Shown in pieces: positions 25,486 to 34,639 of a stretch of DNA of 64,000 bases. The position numbers were made by a program, and so were the translations under genes. Source of the DNA: Myxococcales bacterium. GTDB lineage: Bacteria > Myxococcota_A > Polyangia > Polyangiales > Polyangiaceae. The stretch's first letter is position 1. Every line of letters starts with the position of its first letter. The DNA lies in NCBI GenBank assembly GCA_025359105.1, contig JANYHK010000049.1, positions 1-64,000 on the forward strand, in the 5' to 3' direction. The notes beneath the pieces were generated by a model. The model worked only from the letters and a program-made list of their open reading frames with translations. It was not told the DNA's origin and searched no databases.

Positions 25486-26946
25486 CTAAAACTGCCCGTA
25501 AATAAACGGTGCGCGCGTGCTCGCTGCGGCGTTGAGCGCCAGCGCCGCGAGGGCGAGGAGCACCCCCTGCACCACCGCCGGCGCGCGGGCGAAGGTGTCC
25601 TTGACCCGGTCCACCCAAGCGTCAGGCACCCAGTGCGTGACGGCGCCGAGCGCCATGACGGCGCCGATCTGCCATGTGAGGTGCGGCATGCCCCCCGTGA
25701 GCTCGCCCATCCGCGCGAGCACGAGCCGGGCGTGCGTGAGTGTCGGTGCGCGGAAGAAGATCCATGCAAAGCACACGTACTGGAAGGTCACGAACGTCGC
25801 CACCACGCGCCCGACGCCGCGCGGTTTCCCCTCGCCGAAGCGCCGCTGCCAGACGCGCGTGACAGCGAGCGCCGCGCCGTGGAGGGCCCCCCAGATGACG
25901 AAGTTCCACGACGCCCCGTGCCATAGGCCACCCAGGACCATCGTGATCATCAGGTTGCGGTAGGTCGACAGCGGGCCGCCACGTGAGCCGCCGAGCGGAA
26001 TGTACAGGTAGTCGCGCAGCCACGACGACAGCGAGATGTGCCACCGTCGCCAGAAGTCCTGCAGGTTCACCGCCGTGTACGGCGCGTCGAAGTTCGGTGG
26101 CAGCTTGTAGCCGAAGAGGAGCGAGCTCCCGAGCGCGACGTCGGTGTACCCGCTGAAATCCGCGTAGATCTGGATGGCGTAGGCGTAGACGCCGATCACG
26201 ACCTCGAGCGAGGTGAAGCGCTCGGGGTTGCCGAAGACGCGGCCCACGAAGGCGACGGTGAGGTAGTCACCGATGATGAGCTTCTTCGCGAGCCCCTGCG
26301 CGATGAGCAGCAGGCCGCGGCTCTGCTCGCCGTCGTCCCGCACCGGCATCACGGCGAACTGCGGGAGCATCGCGCGCGGCCGCACGATCGGGCCGGCGAC
26401 GAGGTGCGGGAAGAAGCAGACGAAGAGGAGGTAGTCGAGGTACCGGTGGCACGCCTTGATCTCGCGGCGGTAGACGTCGATCGTGTAGCTCATCGTCTCG
26501 AACGTGAAGAACGAGATGCCGAAGGGCAGCACCAGGCGCAGGTGCGCCGGCTTCACCGCGACGCCGAGCGCGTGCGCGATCTCGGCGAACGAGTCGACGG
26601 CGAAATTCCAGTACTTGAAGATCGCGAGGACGCCAAGGTAGTAGACGACCGACGCGAGGAGCAGCGCCTTGCGCGCGCGCGGGTTCTCGGTGCGTTCGAG
26701 CTTCTTCCCGATCCAGTAGTCGAGCGAGCTGCCGACGAAGATGATCGAAAGGCAGAGCAGCGCCCACGCCCACGGCCCCAGCGGCGCCCCGTGCTCCTTC
26801 GCCTCCTCCCAGGTGCCGTAGTAGTAAAACCCGTAGCTGATCGTGATGAGGAAGAGGACGCGCGCCAGCCGCGCCTTGTGGACCAGCCAGAAGACCACGA
26901 ACGCGAAGACGAGGAAGACGCCGTAAAGGGGACTGTTGAACAGCAT
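25486..26946 (-). CDS. MBOAT family membrane O-acyltransferase (AlgI-like)
   Basis: The protein has 486 residues with about ten membrane helices. It has the AlgI/PatA-type landmarks: DFSGYTD (263-269), FWRRWHISLS with His303, and GGLWHGASW with the presumed catalytic His343. Such proteins move acetyl groups across the inner membrane for O-acetylation of alginate, peptidoglycan or other envelope glycans, usually with an SGNH partner. Two SGNH genes lie nearby. ATG 26946 is chosen at the start of the first hydrophobic helix; longer frames only translate the adjoining repeat as Arg-Ser. GGAG units of that repeat stand at ribosome-site distance from the ATG. Confidence 0.93.
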   Translation of the reverse strand: MLFNSPLYGVFLVFAFVVFWLVHKARLARVLFLITISYGFYYYGTWEEAKEHGAPLGPWAWALLCLSIIFVGSSLDYWIGKKLERTENPRARKALLLASVVYYLGVLAIFKYWNFAVDSFAEIAHALGVAVKPAHLRLVLPFGISFFTFETMSYTIDVYRREIKACHRYLDYLLFVCFFPHLVAGPIVRPRAMLPQFAVMPVRDDGEQSRGLLLIAQGLAKKLIIGDYLTVAFVGRVFGNPERFTSLEVVIGVYAYAIQIYADFSGYTDVALGSSLLFGYKLPPNFDAPYTAVNLQDFWRRWHISLSSWLRDYLYIPLGGSRGGPLSTYRNLMITMVLGGLWHGASWNFVIWGALHGAALAVTRVWQRRFGEGKPRGVGRVVATFVTFQYVCFAWIFFRAPTLTHARLVLARMGELTGGMPHLTWQIGAVMALGAVTHWVPDAWVDRVKDTFARAPAVVQGVLLALAALALNAAASTRAPFIYGQF

Positions 26947-26950
26947 CCAA

Positions 26951-27048
26951 CTCCGACTCCGACCCCAACCCCGACCCCGACCCCGACTCCGACTCCGGCT
27001 CCGACTCCGACTCCGAAGCCGACTCCGACTCCGACTCCGACGCCGAGA
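26951..27048. repeat. CCGACT/CCGACC hexanucleotide repeat between divergent genes
   Basis: About sixteen degenerate copies of CCGACT or CCGACC (one CCAACC, one CCGGCT, one CCGAAG) fill most of the 138-base gap between the MBOAT and SGNH start codons. The core promoters or leaders of both genes must lie in or at the edges of the repeat. Confidence 0.92.
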
Positions 27049-27084
27049 CGTACCACGAAATCCCGCGTACGATGCGAGCGTCGT

Positions 27085-28524
27085 ATGCATCCGCTGTTCG
27101 GCAAGACCAGCCGCGCGCTCGTGGTCATGGGCCTCCTCCTCGCGGTTCCCTATGCGTCACCGAAGCTGCGGAAGATGCGCATCGCCGACGCGCCGTGGGA
27201 CGGGACCGCGGAGGTCGCGACGGCACCGAGCGCCGAGACGCTGAGCGTCGGCGAGGCGACGCTGTCGGCGTCGAAGAACGAGGGGACGGTCAACAACGCG
27301 CTCCCCGAGGCGCCCAAATCGGTCGAGGTGGACCCGTCCGTCCTCGCGAAGGCCGCCGGCTCGCTCGCCCTCGAGGACGCGACCGGACACGCCATGGATG
27401 CATTTTACATGCACCTCGCGGCCACCCTTCGCAAGGATCCCGGCGCGGTCACGCGGGTGCTGCACTACGGCGACTCGCTCATCACCAGCGACTTCATCAG
27501 CGGCACGATGCGCCGCAAGATGCAGGCGACGTTCGGCGACGCCGGCCACGGGTTCATCCTCATCGCCAACGGGTGGGACTGGTATTTTCACAACGACGTG
27601 TCGCACTCGGCGAGCGAAGGCTGGTCGATGAGCCGCATCACCGGGCCCCTCACCGGCGACGGCATGTACGGTCTGGGAGGCGTCTCCTTCCGCGCGAGCG
27701 GACCGGCCTCGGCGACTTTCGCCACCAAGGACGCCTCGAAGGGAGCCACGTTCGGGACGAAGGCGTCACGCTTCGACCTGTACTACCTCGAACAACCGGG
27801 CGGCGGTGGGGTCGGGCTGTACGCGAAGGGGCTGCCGCCGGAGACGCTCTCGACGCAGGGGCCCAAGAAGATCTCGCGCGTGCACTCGATCACCGTGCCC
27901 GATGGCCCCGCGCAGCTTACCGTGAAGGCCTGGGGCGAAGGGGCTCGCCTCTTCGGCGTGGCGCTGGAGCGCGACGTGCCGGGGATCGTCTACGACGCGC
28001 TCGGCGCGAACGGTGCTCGCGTGAAGCTCCTCGAGGCGATGAACCCCGACCACTGGACCGAACAGATGCAGCTGCGGAAACCGGCGCTCGTCGTCCTGCA
28101 GTACGGCACGAACGAGACGGCGTGGGGCTTCGACGAGGCGTACGAGAAGGTGCTCTCCGGCATCGTCGAGCGCGTGAAGGCGGCGGCGCCCGACGCGTCG
28201 ATCCTCATCCTCGCGCCGCTCGACCGCGCCGAGCGCGCCGGGGGCGGCTTCAAGACGATGCCGGTCATCCCCAAGCTTGTGGGAGCGCAGAGGAACGTCG
28301 CGCGCGATCAGAAGATCGCGTTCTGGAACACCTTCGACGCGATGGGCGGCGAGGGCTCGATGGGCAAATGGGTGAAGGCCAATCCGCAGCTAGCGGGCTG
28401 GGACCTCACCCACCCCACACCGGAAGGCGCCGAGCTCGTCGGTGGCATGCTCTACGCCGCGATCGTGGCCGGATACCAGGCCTACGCGGCGACGCACGAC
28501 GCTGCACCCAAGTTGCCTCAGTGA
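27085..28524 (+). CDS. SGNH/GDSL hydrolase, O-acetyl transferase/esterase type
   Basis: The product has 479 residues with an N-terminal signal anchor (about 9-24). Catalytic blocks are HYGDSL (Ser131), QYGTNE (Asn343) and DLTHPT (Asp440, His443). About 150 residues rich in beta strands separate block I from the Asn block, as in Ape1/PatB-type peptidoglycan O-acetyl enzymes with an inserted jelly roll. With the divergent MBOAT this makes a plausible acetyl export and transfer pair. ATG 27085 precedes the membrane helix directly. Confidence 0.88.
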   Translation: MHPLFGKTSRALVVMGLLLAVPYASPKLRKMRIADAPWDGTAEVATAPSAETLSVGEATLSASKNEGTVNNALPEAPKSVEVDPSVLAKAAGSLALEDATGHAMDAFYMHLAATLRKDPGAVTRVLHYGDSLITSDFISGTMRRKMQATFGDAGHGFILIANGWDWYFHNDVSHSASEGWSMSRITGPLTGDGMYGLGGVSFRASGPASATFATKDASKGATFGTKASRFDLYYLEQPGGGGVGLYAKGLPPETLSTQGPKKISRVHSITVPDGPAQLTVKAWGEGARLFGVALERDVPGIVYDALGANGARVKLLEAMNPDHWTEQMQLRKPALVVLQYGTNETAWGFDEAYEKVLSGIVERVKAAAPDASILILAPLDRAERAGGGFKTMPVIPKLVGAQRNVARDQKIAFWNTFDAMGGEGSMGKWVKANPQLAGWDLTHPTPEGAELVGGMLYAAIVAGYQAYAATHDAAPKLPQ

Positions 28525-28532
28525 GGAGACTC

Positions 28533-28549
28533 CGCACGTGAGGTGCGGG
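28533..28549 (+). terminator. hairpin downstream of SGNH gene
   Basis: CCGCAC and GTGCGG pair around a 5-base loop, 9 bases after the stop. No T-run follows. The rest of the 195-base gap before the next gene holds nothing I recognise. Confidence 0.25.
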
Positions 28550-28719
28550 CATCCTAGGCAAGGGTGACGTGAAGTACCGCTTCGTCATCGACATCGCCTC
28601 GCTGCGCGCCTGACCGGCGGGCGACCCTCGTGGGCGCGACCCACACAGGTCGCGCAGGGTGGCACCGAGATGCGCCGGGTGGGTTTCGCGTTCGCCGCGC
28701 GGCGCTATGGTGAGAGGCC

Positions 28720-29475
28720 ATGAGCGGCGCGCACAAACCTCTGCTGGAATCTTCGCGGCCCGCCCTCGACGAGGGTGAAGCGCCGTCGTCCTCCGACGCG
28801 AGGGTGCCGGTGAGCGTCACGCGTCAACGGCGAATGATCGAGCCGTGGAAGGTGCTCGAGCTCGGGAAGCGGGATGCCCGCGAGCCGGCGAGGCAGCCGG
28901 TACGGGCGCACGACAAGGTCTTCCCACGCAGGAACGTCGGCGGCGGCGCGCTGAACGCGGCGTTCATGACGGCGGGGGTCACCGCCACCGCGGCGGTGTG
29001 GTGGCGCTTCGTGCACCGCGTTTCCGGCTTCGATCTCTCGCCGCGTGTACACGCCGCGCTCGAAGGCCGCACGTTCCTCGCCAGCTGCGTGGCGGCGCTC
29101 GTCACGCTGGCTGTGACCCTCACGCTCGCGATCCTCGCCGTCCGGGCAAGGCCCCGGTCGCCGGCGTTCAGCCTCGCGGCGCTCGGCATGCTCCTCGTGA
29201 GCATTTCGTTCACGTTCATCGCCCTCACCACGGGCTCGCGCGAGACCGTCGGCATGACCGGCGACGCCGTGACGCTCATCGTCGGGTCGCTGCCCTTCGT
29301 CGCGATCGGGCTCGCCCTCCGCGTCCTCCGAAACGGATGGATCGCGGGCGCCGAACGCGAGGGGCTCGAGCGCGAGAGCGTGTTCTTCGCGGCGGCGTTG
29401 GCGACGGCCATCGCGCTCGTCGGGGTCGAGACCCTCTTCGGTGCGGGGCTGGGGCGGCTCCTCCGCGCTCTTTAA
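28720..29475 (+). CDS. hypothetical membrane protein
   Basis: The product has 251 residues. A polar N-terminal region of about 75 residues is followed by five or so transmembrane helices (about 80-98, 115-140, 148-168, 185-202 and 220-245). No motif recognised. GAGAGGCC precedes the ATG. Convergent with the second SGNH gene (6 bases apart) and inside the surface-modification island, so it may belong to it. Confidence 0.7.
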   Translation: MSGAHKPLLESSRPALDEGEAPSSSDARVPVSVTRQRRMIEPWKVLELGKRDAREPARQPVRAHDKVFPRRNVGGGALNAAFMTAGVTATAAVWWRFVHRVSGFDLSPRVHAALEGRTFLASCVAALVTLAVTLTLAILAVRARPRSPAFSLAALGMLLVSISFTFIALTTGSRETVGMTGDAVTLIVGSLPFVAIGLALRVLRNGWIAGAEREGLERESVFFAAALATAIALVGVETLFGAGLGRLLRAL

Positions 29476-29481
29476 ACCCGA

Positions 29482-30990
29482 CTACTCGGGGAGCGCGCTG
29501 ACGGGCGGCGGCGGCGCGACGACCGGCGGCGGCGAGGGAGACGCGAGGACCGGCGCCGCTGTGGCCGCGGGCGACAAGCCGATGTCGCTGCGCCAGGCGC
29601 CGTACGCGCGGATCAGATCCGCAGCGAACGTGTTCGCGAGGAAGGCGTAGCCGTCGCGCGTCAGGTGAACGTGGTCCTTGGTCGCGCGCGAGTTGGGCTC
29701 GCCCGCCCAGGCCACGATCGACCCCTCGCCGCCCATCGCCGCGAACTGATTGTAGTATGCACATCCGGCGGCGCGCGCGACACGCGCCTGGGTCTCGATG
29801 ACCTCGACCAGCTTCGGCATCGTCGCCCAGCCGCGCTCTGTCGTGCGCGTGGCTCTGTCGGGCGGACCCATGAGCAGGCACGCGGCGGTGGGCACCGCCC
29901 GGGCGATGCGGCCGAGGAGATCGACGAGCTGGCGTTCGTACGTCGCCGGCGTCGTGTCGTCGCCGGCCTCGTTGGTGCCGTACGCGAGGACGACGAGATC
30001 GGGGGCGCGGTGCCGGAGCTGCTCCGAGAGGTGCGCTTCGTTCCACTGCAGAGCGATCGTCGCGCGCGCGCCGTTGATGCCGAGGGCGTCGAGGGTGAGG
30101 CCCACCTGCGGGCGGTCGAGCGTCATGCCGAACAGGCGCACGTCACCGTCGCCGACCGCGCGCACCTCGACGTGGTGCGGAGCGTCGGCCACCTCGAGCG
30201 ACTGGAAGCCCGACGTGACGGCCCGGCCGGTCGTCGCCACGCGCGTGAGCTTGGCGCCGTCGACGAAGACGTCGAACGAACCGCCGCGCGGCTGCGCCAG
30301 GTACGAGAGCTCGATCTTCGTCGTCTTGGCCGTCAGCTCCGCCCAGGCGCGCGCGCCGTGCTGGCTCGTCGTGATCGAGGCGCCGCCGATGCCATAGAAT
30401 CCATCGCCGACGAACTTGCCTTTCACGTAGCGACCGCGCTCGCTCGGAAAATCCTTGGTGCTGCCGACGCGCAGCCCCTCCTGCACGTAGTGCGGGTAGA
30501 CGTGGCCGATGCCGACGAAGCCGCGTCCGCCGTCCCCGAAGCGGGCCTGGAGCGCGCGGCGGATGGGGCCGGTCTCGTAGTCGGCGGCCGTGTGCGAGTC
30601 GCCGAACTGCACGACGCGCACGTCGTCGTGAGCGCGCCCCTCTTCGAGGCGAGCCAGCGACTCGAAGAAACGCTTGAGCGCGGGGTACCCCTCGAGCGAG
30701 CCCACGGTACCAGGCACGCGCGGCTGGCCCATCGTCGCGGGCGCGCTGGGCGTCGCTGCGGAAGCCGGCGCCGGCGCCGTCCCGACCGGCACGAAGCGCG
30801 CGGGATCGGAGCCCGGGGGCTCGGTTCCGTCCGCCACCGTGGGCGTCGCCGCGCGGTAGATGCGCGGCATCGTCGCGACGTCATCTGGCTGCACCGGCGG
30901 CCCCGCACGGTACGGCGCGGCGTCCGCGCACGCGACGAGGACCGTCGCGATCGCGAGCAGAATCGGGGCGGTGAGGAGGGGACTACGCAC
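29482..30990 (-). CDS. SGNH/GDSL hydrolase lipoprotein, paralogue of the first
   Basis: The product has 502 residues. The lipobox VLVAC puts the anchor at Cys21; a Pro/Ala-rich linker follows. Catalytic blocks are QFGDSH (Ser132), AYGTNE and the C-terminal KDHVHLT Asp/His motif. A beta-rich insertion lies between the first two blocks, and the AMGGEGS stretch is shared with the SGNH protein at 27085. The two are paralogues with different anchoring: a signal anchor there, a lipid here. GTG 30990 is chosen because it opens the signal peptide; further upstream the frame overlaps the opposite gene. Confidence 0.85.
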   Translation of the reverse strand: MRSPLLTAPILLAIATVLVACADAAPYRAGPPVQPDDVATMPRIYRAATPTVADGTEPPGSDPARFVPVGTAPAPASAATPSAPATMGQPRVPGTVGSLEGYPALKRFFESLARLEEGRAHDDVRVVQFGDSHTAADYETGPIRRALQARFGDGGRGFVGIGHVYPHYVQEGLRVGSTKDFPSERGRYVKGKFVGDGFYGIGGASITTSQHGARAWAELTAKTTKIELSYLAQPRGGSFDVFVDGAKLTRVATTGRAVTSGFQSLEVADAPHHVEVRAVGDGDVRLFGMTLDRPQVGLTLDALGINGARATIALQWNEAHLSEQLRHRAPDLVVLAYGTNEAGDDTTPATYERQLVDLLGRIARAVPTAACLLMGPPDRATRTTERGWATMPKLVEVIETQARVARAAGCAYYNQFAAMGGEGSIVAWAGEPNSRATKDHVHLTRDGYAFLANTFAADLIRAYGAWRSDIGLSPAATAAPVLASPSPPPVVAPPPPVSALPE

Positions 30991-31165
30991 GGCGAGGGCA
31001 AATCGTGGCAGAAAGACGAGGGGGTCCCAAGTTTTCCGCCGGATCCGGCCGCGGCGCAAGCCCGAACCCGCCGCGCCCGCACCGCCGCCACCGCCGGCCC
31101 CCCGCCCCCTGCACCGCCTGCGCCCCCTGCGCTCGTCGGCCCGAGAGGTGATATGTCTCGGCCGC

Positions 31166-31615
31166 ATGTGGGACGGAGCGAAAGCCACGTTCGCCGCAGC
31201 CTGGATGGCCGCCCAGGGGATCCTCATCGCGACCGCCGGCGAGCGGCCCGACGGCGCCTTCGGCTTCCGCATGTTCAGCGAGTCGTCGACGATCGAAGTT
31301 CACCTGTTCCGCGAGACCGCGGAGGGCTCCCGGGTCGAGGTCGACGGCGGCGAGTGGGTCGCGAAGGATCGCGACGGGGCCGCGCACCGGATCTCCTGGG
31401 GCTCCCATGTCCGGGAGCCCAACTTGAACGTCTTCGGCGTGACGATGCACGCGGCCTACGGCGCCGCCGCGCAGACGCAGCGCTGGTCCGCGGCGCTCGA
31501 GTACGTGGCCCATCACATCCCCGAGGACGTCGAGACCCGCGCCCTCGAGCTCGAGCTTGGCGTTCGGCGGAACGGCCACCCGAAGACCTTGACGCGCGTT
31601 CAGGTCCGCCGGTAG
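31166..31615 (+). CDS. hypothetical protein upstream of HTTM gene
   Basis: The product has 149 residues, predicted soluble, with alternating strands (STIEVHLFRE, SRVEVDGGEW) and a helical C terminus. No family recognised. It ends 4 bases before the HTTM gene, so the two are an operon. ATG 31166 is used; an in-frame GTG 18 bases upstream is possible. Confidence 0.6.
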   Translation: MWDGAKATFAAAWMAAQGILIATAGERPDGAFGFRMFSESSTIEVHLFRETAEGSRVEVDGGEWVAKDRDGAAHRISWGSHVREPNLNVFGVTMHAAYGAAAQTQRWSAALEYVAHHIPEDVETRALELELGVRRNGHPKTLTRVQVRR

Positions 31616-31619
31616 CAAC

Positions 31620-32720
31620 GTGCGCGATCTCTTCCACCGATGGGCCACCGAGGTTGGCGACGCGTTCGTCCTCGGGGTCGTACGTTCCATCGTGGGGGGC
31701 TTCCTCTTCCTGCAAGCGCTCTCCGCCGCGGGCGAGCTCGCGCGCGTCGGTTACTTCGGCGACCACTTCCACCTGCCGTTCATTCCCGAGCGCTTCGTTC
31801 CGTCGCACGACGCCTACGTCGTGCTCATCGCGGTGCGCATCCTCCTCGCGGTGATGGTCACGGTGGGGCACCGCGCCCGCTACGCGCTCCTCGGGAGCGC
31901 AGCGCTCGGCGTCTACACGCTGCTCTGTAACCGCGTGGAGTTCCACCACAACCGCTATTCCCTGTACTGCTACGCGTTTTTGCTCGCGCTCGGCCCCTCC
32001 GATCGTGCCATCGCGATCACGCGCGACGAGTCGCCGTCCGACGGCGCGCCGATGTGGGCGCAGCGCCTCGCGCAAGCCCAGGTCGCGCTGGTGTACCTGG
32101 CGTCGGGCGGCTCCAAGCTGCTCGATCCCGACTGGCGCGATGGCGTCGTGATCGCGGATCGCTTCGCGCGCTACGCGTACCAGGCGCTGGGCGCCGGTGT
32201 GCCACAGTCGGTCGTCGACGCCTTCAGCACGCCGGCGGCGACGAGCGCGCTGGCCAAGGCGGCGATCGCGACGGAGCTGTTCCTCGTCGTCGGCCTCTTC
32301 GACAAGCGCACGCGCGTCTTCGCGCTGTGGTGGGGCACGATGTTTCACCTGACGATCGAGGCGACGAGCAAGGTCGAGATCTTCACGTGGCTCACGCTCA
32401 CGATGTACGCGCTCTTCGCGACGCCCGACGTACGGGCGCGGAAGCTGTTCTTCGATCCGTCACGCGCCCGCGGCCGGTACGCCGCGCGGCTCGTGCGCCT
32501 CTTCGACTGGCTCGCCCGCTTCGAGGTGAAGGCGTGGAAGCCCGACGATCTGAAGCAAGGTCACTCGATCGTGATCGTCCGCCGCGACGGCTCGCGGGCT
32601 ACCGGGATCCGCGCGCTCGCGATGTGCGCGCGCACGCTACCCGTGCTTTTTCCGCTATGGGCGCCCCTGGCCTTCATCGCCAGCTTCACGAAAGGCGGCG
32701 ACGCGAGCGCGCGGGTATAA
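31620..32720 (+). CDS. HTTM domain membrane protein
   Basis: The protein has 366 residues with several transmembrane helices. Features match the HTTM family (horizontally transferred transmembrane domain, related to vitamin K gamma-carboxylase): NRVEFHHNRYSLY, then a helix with QVALVYLASGGSKLLDPDWRDG, and a His-containing LWWGTMFHLTIE. Bacterial members are of uncertain function. The start is GTG, 4 bases after the upstream stop. Convergent with nadE, 5 bases apart. Confidence 0.85.
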   Translation: MRDLFHRWATEVGDAFVLGVVRSIVGGFLFLQALSAAGELARVGYFGDHFHLPFIPERFVPSHDAYVVLIAVRILLAVMVTVGHRARYALLGSAALGVYTLLCNRVEFHHNRYSLYCYAFLLALGPSDRAIAITRDESPSDGAPMWAQRLAQAQVALVYLASGGSKLLDPDWRDGVVIADRFARYAYQALGAGVPQSVVDAFSTPAATSALAKAAIATELFLVVGLFDKRTRVFALWWGTMFHLTIEATSKVEIFTWLTLTMYALFATPDVRARKLFFDPSRARGRYAARLVRLFDWLARFEVKAWKPDDLKQGHSIVIVRRDGSRATGIRALAMCARTLPVLFPLWAPLAFIASFTKGGDASARV

Positions 32721-32725
32721 ACGGA

Positions 32726-34639
32726 TCAGCCCTTCTTCTGCCACTCGCTGCGCTGCACGACCGGCAGCTGGAGCGCGCGCTCGCGGTCCAGATCCAGATT
32801 GCCGACGTGCAGGCTCAGCGGCGCCTGCACCCACTTGTAGATCGACTGGGTGAAGAGGCGGCCGAACTTGGTCACCCACGCGTCGAGCTTCTTCGCGTCC
32901 TCGGTGGGGAACATGGCGCCGAGCGCGAGGCGGACCTCCTCCTCGCTCATCTTCTCCCCCGCGTAGAGGGCGAAGCACGCGTCGAGGACGGGGAACGGCA
33001 TGAGGTCCTTCTCGTCCTCCATGTCGTCGGCGAGCTCTGCGGACGCGGGTTTCTTCAGAGTCAGGCGAATGCCTTCGGAGCGCGTTGTCTCGAGGAGGTA
33101 GTCGAGCAGATAGTTCACGACGGTCTTGGGGACGTTGGCGATGACGCTGAGCGCGCCTTCCATGTCGCCGCCGATCGTCGTGTAGCCGACGGCCTTCTCA
33201 CTCATGTTGCTCGTCTGCAAGAAGAGCCCGGCGGCGCTGTTCGACCACGTCCACATGCGCTCGGCGCGGATGCGGGCCTGCACGTTCTGCCGCGACATGG
33301 GCGTCAACTTCTCGCCCGGCTGGAGCATCGCCTCGATGTGAACGAGCTCGCGCTGGAAGGCGTCGTCGACGCTCGAGACGACGAACGGCACGGAGAGCTC
33401 CTCGGCGGCGGCCTCGGCGGCGGCGTGCGTTTCCGGAGAGGAGTAGCGCGTCGGCATGAAGAAGGCGCGGAGCATCTCGGTGGCCTTGGCCGCGCGGCCG
33501 GCGTCGTCCAAGGACGCGAACCGCGTGTCGACGTAGCGACGCGCGAGGATGAGGCACAGCAAGCTGTCGCGTCCGCCGGAGAGCGCGACGCCGATCGTCT
33601 TGAAGGCGCCGATCTTCTCGAAATAGTCGCCGATGCCGAGCGCGAGCGCGTCGAGGAGCTCCTCGCAGAACTCCGCGCGCGGGCTCCTGGGCGCGCCACC
33701 GGAGGGCAAGAAGAAGCTCGCGCCGGGAGGTGACGGGTACGTGAGCGCGGCGCGACCCACCGTGGCGCCGTCGACCTTGACGTGCCGCACGGGCGGGCTG
33801 GCCGCGCTGAAGACCTCCTGGTCGGTGCGCCAGGTCGTGTTCTCGGTCCGGAGGCGGCGCGTGCGATCCAGGTCGACCGTCACCGCCCAGAAGCCCTCGC
33901 GGAAGCGGGGCGCCTCGAGCAGGAGGCGGCCGTTCTGAGCGACCGTTCCGCCGCCGTCGAAGATGAGCCCGTCGTTCGCGCCGACGAGGTTCGCGTAGAG
34001 CACCGTGCACTGGTTGTCGCCGGCGCGCGTCGCCAGCATCTCGCGGCGCGTGGCCGTGATGCCGAGGCGGAAGGGAGAGGCCGACACGTTCACGACGATC
34101 TCGGCGCCGGCGTAGGAGCGGCGGCGCATCGGGCCATCGGGGGACCAGACGTCCTCGCAGACCTCCAGCCCGATCGTCCCGAAGTCCAGATCGAAGACGA
34201 CGTCACCGAACGGGATGCCGTCGATCTCGTCGACCATTCCCACGGCGCCGCGCGCGAAGACGCGGGCCTCGTAAAAAACGTTGTAGGTGGGCAGCTTCTC
34301 CTTGGGGACGAGGCCGTGGACCTTGCCGCGGTACACGAGGGCGGCACAATTGTAGAGATGCGCGCCGCGCGCGGCAGTGACACCGATGACGAGCGCGCTC
34401 GGCAGGTCCGCCGTCTCCTTCGCGAAGCGGTGGAGACTCACCATCTGCGCGTCCACGAAGCCACGCCACTGCGCGAGGTCCTCGGGCGAGTAGCCGCCGA
34501 TGCACTGCTCGGGGAGGGCCACGATCGTCGCGCCGTCGGCGGCGGCCGCCTTCGCCACCCGCACCGCGCGGTCGACGTTCGAGCGCGTGGCACCGACGGT
34601 GGCGTTGACGCTGGCGACGGCGAGACGAACGAGCCTCAT
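32726..34639 (-). CDS. nadE: glutamine-dependent NAD+ synthetase
   Basis: The enzyme converts nicotinate adenine dinucleotide to NAD+ with glutamine as nitrogen donor. The 637-residue protein has an N-terminal nitrilase-type glutaminase domain (Glu44 in LPEQCIGGY, Lys115 in PKEKLPTY, Cys161 in EVCEDVW). The C-terminal synthetase domain has P-loop SGGRDS (354-359) and the LQTSNMSEKAVGY block. Length fits the two-domain form. Its ATG overlaps the pncB stop by 4 bases, so the NAD salvage enzymes are translationally coupled. Confidence 0.96.
   Translation of the reverse strand: MRLVRLAVASVNATVGATRSNVDRAVRVAKAAAADGATIVALPEQCIGGYSPEDLAQWRGFVDAQMVSLHRFAKETADLPSALVIGVTAARGAHLYNCAALVYRGKVHGLVPKEKLPTYNVFYEARVFARGAVGMVDEIDGIPFGDVVFDLDFGTIGLEVCEDVWSPDGPMRRRSYAGAEIVVNVSASPFRLGITATRREMLATRAGDNQCTVLYANLVGANDGLIFDGGGTVAQNGRLLLEAPRFREGFWAVTVDLDRTRRLRTENTTWRTDQEVFSAASPPVRHVKVDGATVGRAALTYPSPPGASFFLPSGGAPRSPRAEFCEELLDALALGIGDYFEKIGAFKTIGVALSGGRDSLLCLILARRYVDTRFASLDDAGRAAKATEMLRAFFMPTRYSSPETHAAAEAAAEELSVPFVVSSVDDAFQRELVHIEAMLQPGEKLTPMSRQNVQARIRAERMWTWSNSAAGLFLQTSNMSEKAVGYTTIGGDMEGALSVIANVPKTVVNYLLDYLLETTRSEGIRLTLKKPASAELADDMEDEKDLMPFPVLDACFALYAGEKMSEEEVRLALGAMFPTEDAKKLDAWVTKFGRLFTQSIYKWVQAPLSLHVGNLDLDRERALQLPVVQRSEWQKKG

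Noticed and set aside
25486-27090. An Arg-Ser-repeat N-terminal extension of the MBOAT protein (48 extra residues).
   Set aside because: The extension only translates the CCGACT repeat backwards. The ATG at 26946 opens directly into the first membrane helix and has GGAG motifs before it.
26038-28524. An 828-residue plus-strand protein including the SGNH hydrolase.
   Set aside because: The first 349 residues are antisense to the MBOAT gene plus the repeat. The signal anchor starts at ATG 27085.
28561-28612. A short coding stretch after the first SGNH gene (GTG AAG TAC... TGA).
   Set aside because: Only about 14 codons, no ribosome site and no recognisable protein; not enough to call a gene or remnant.
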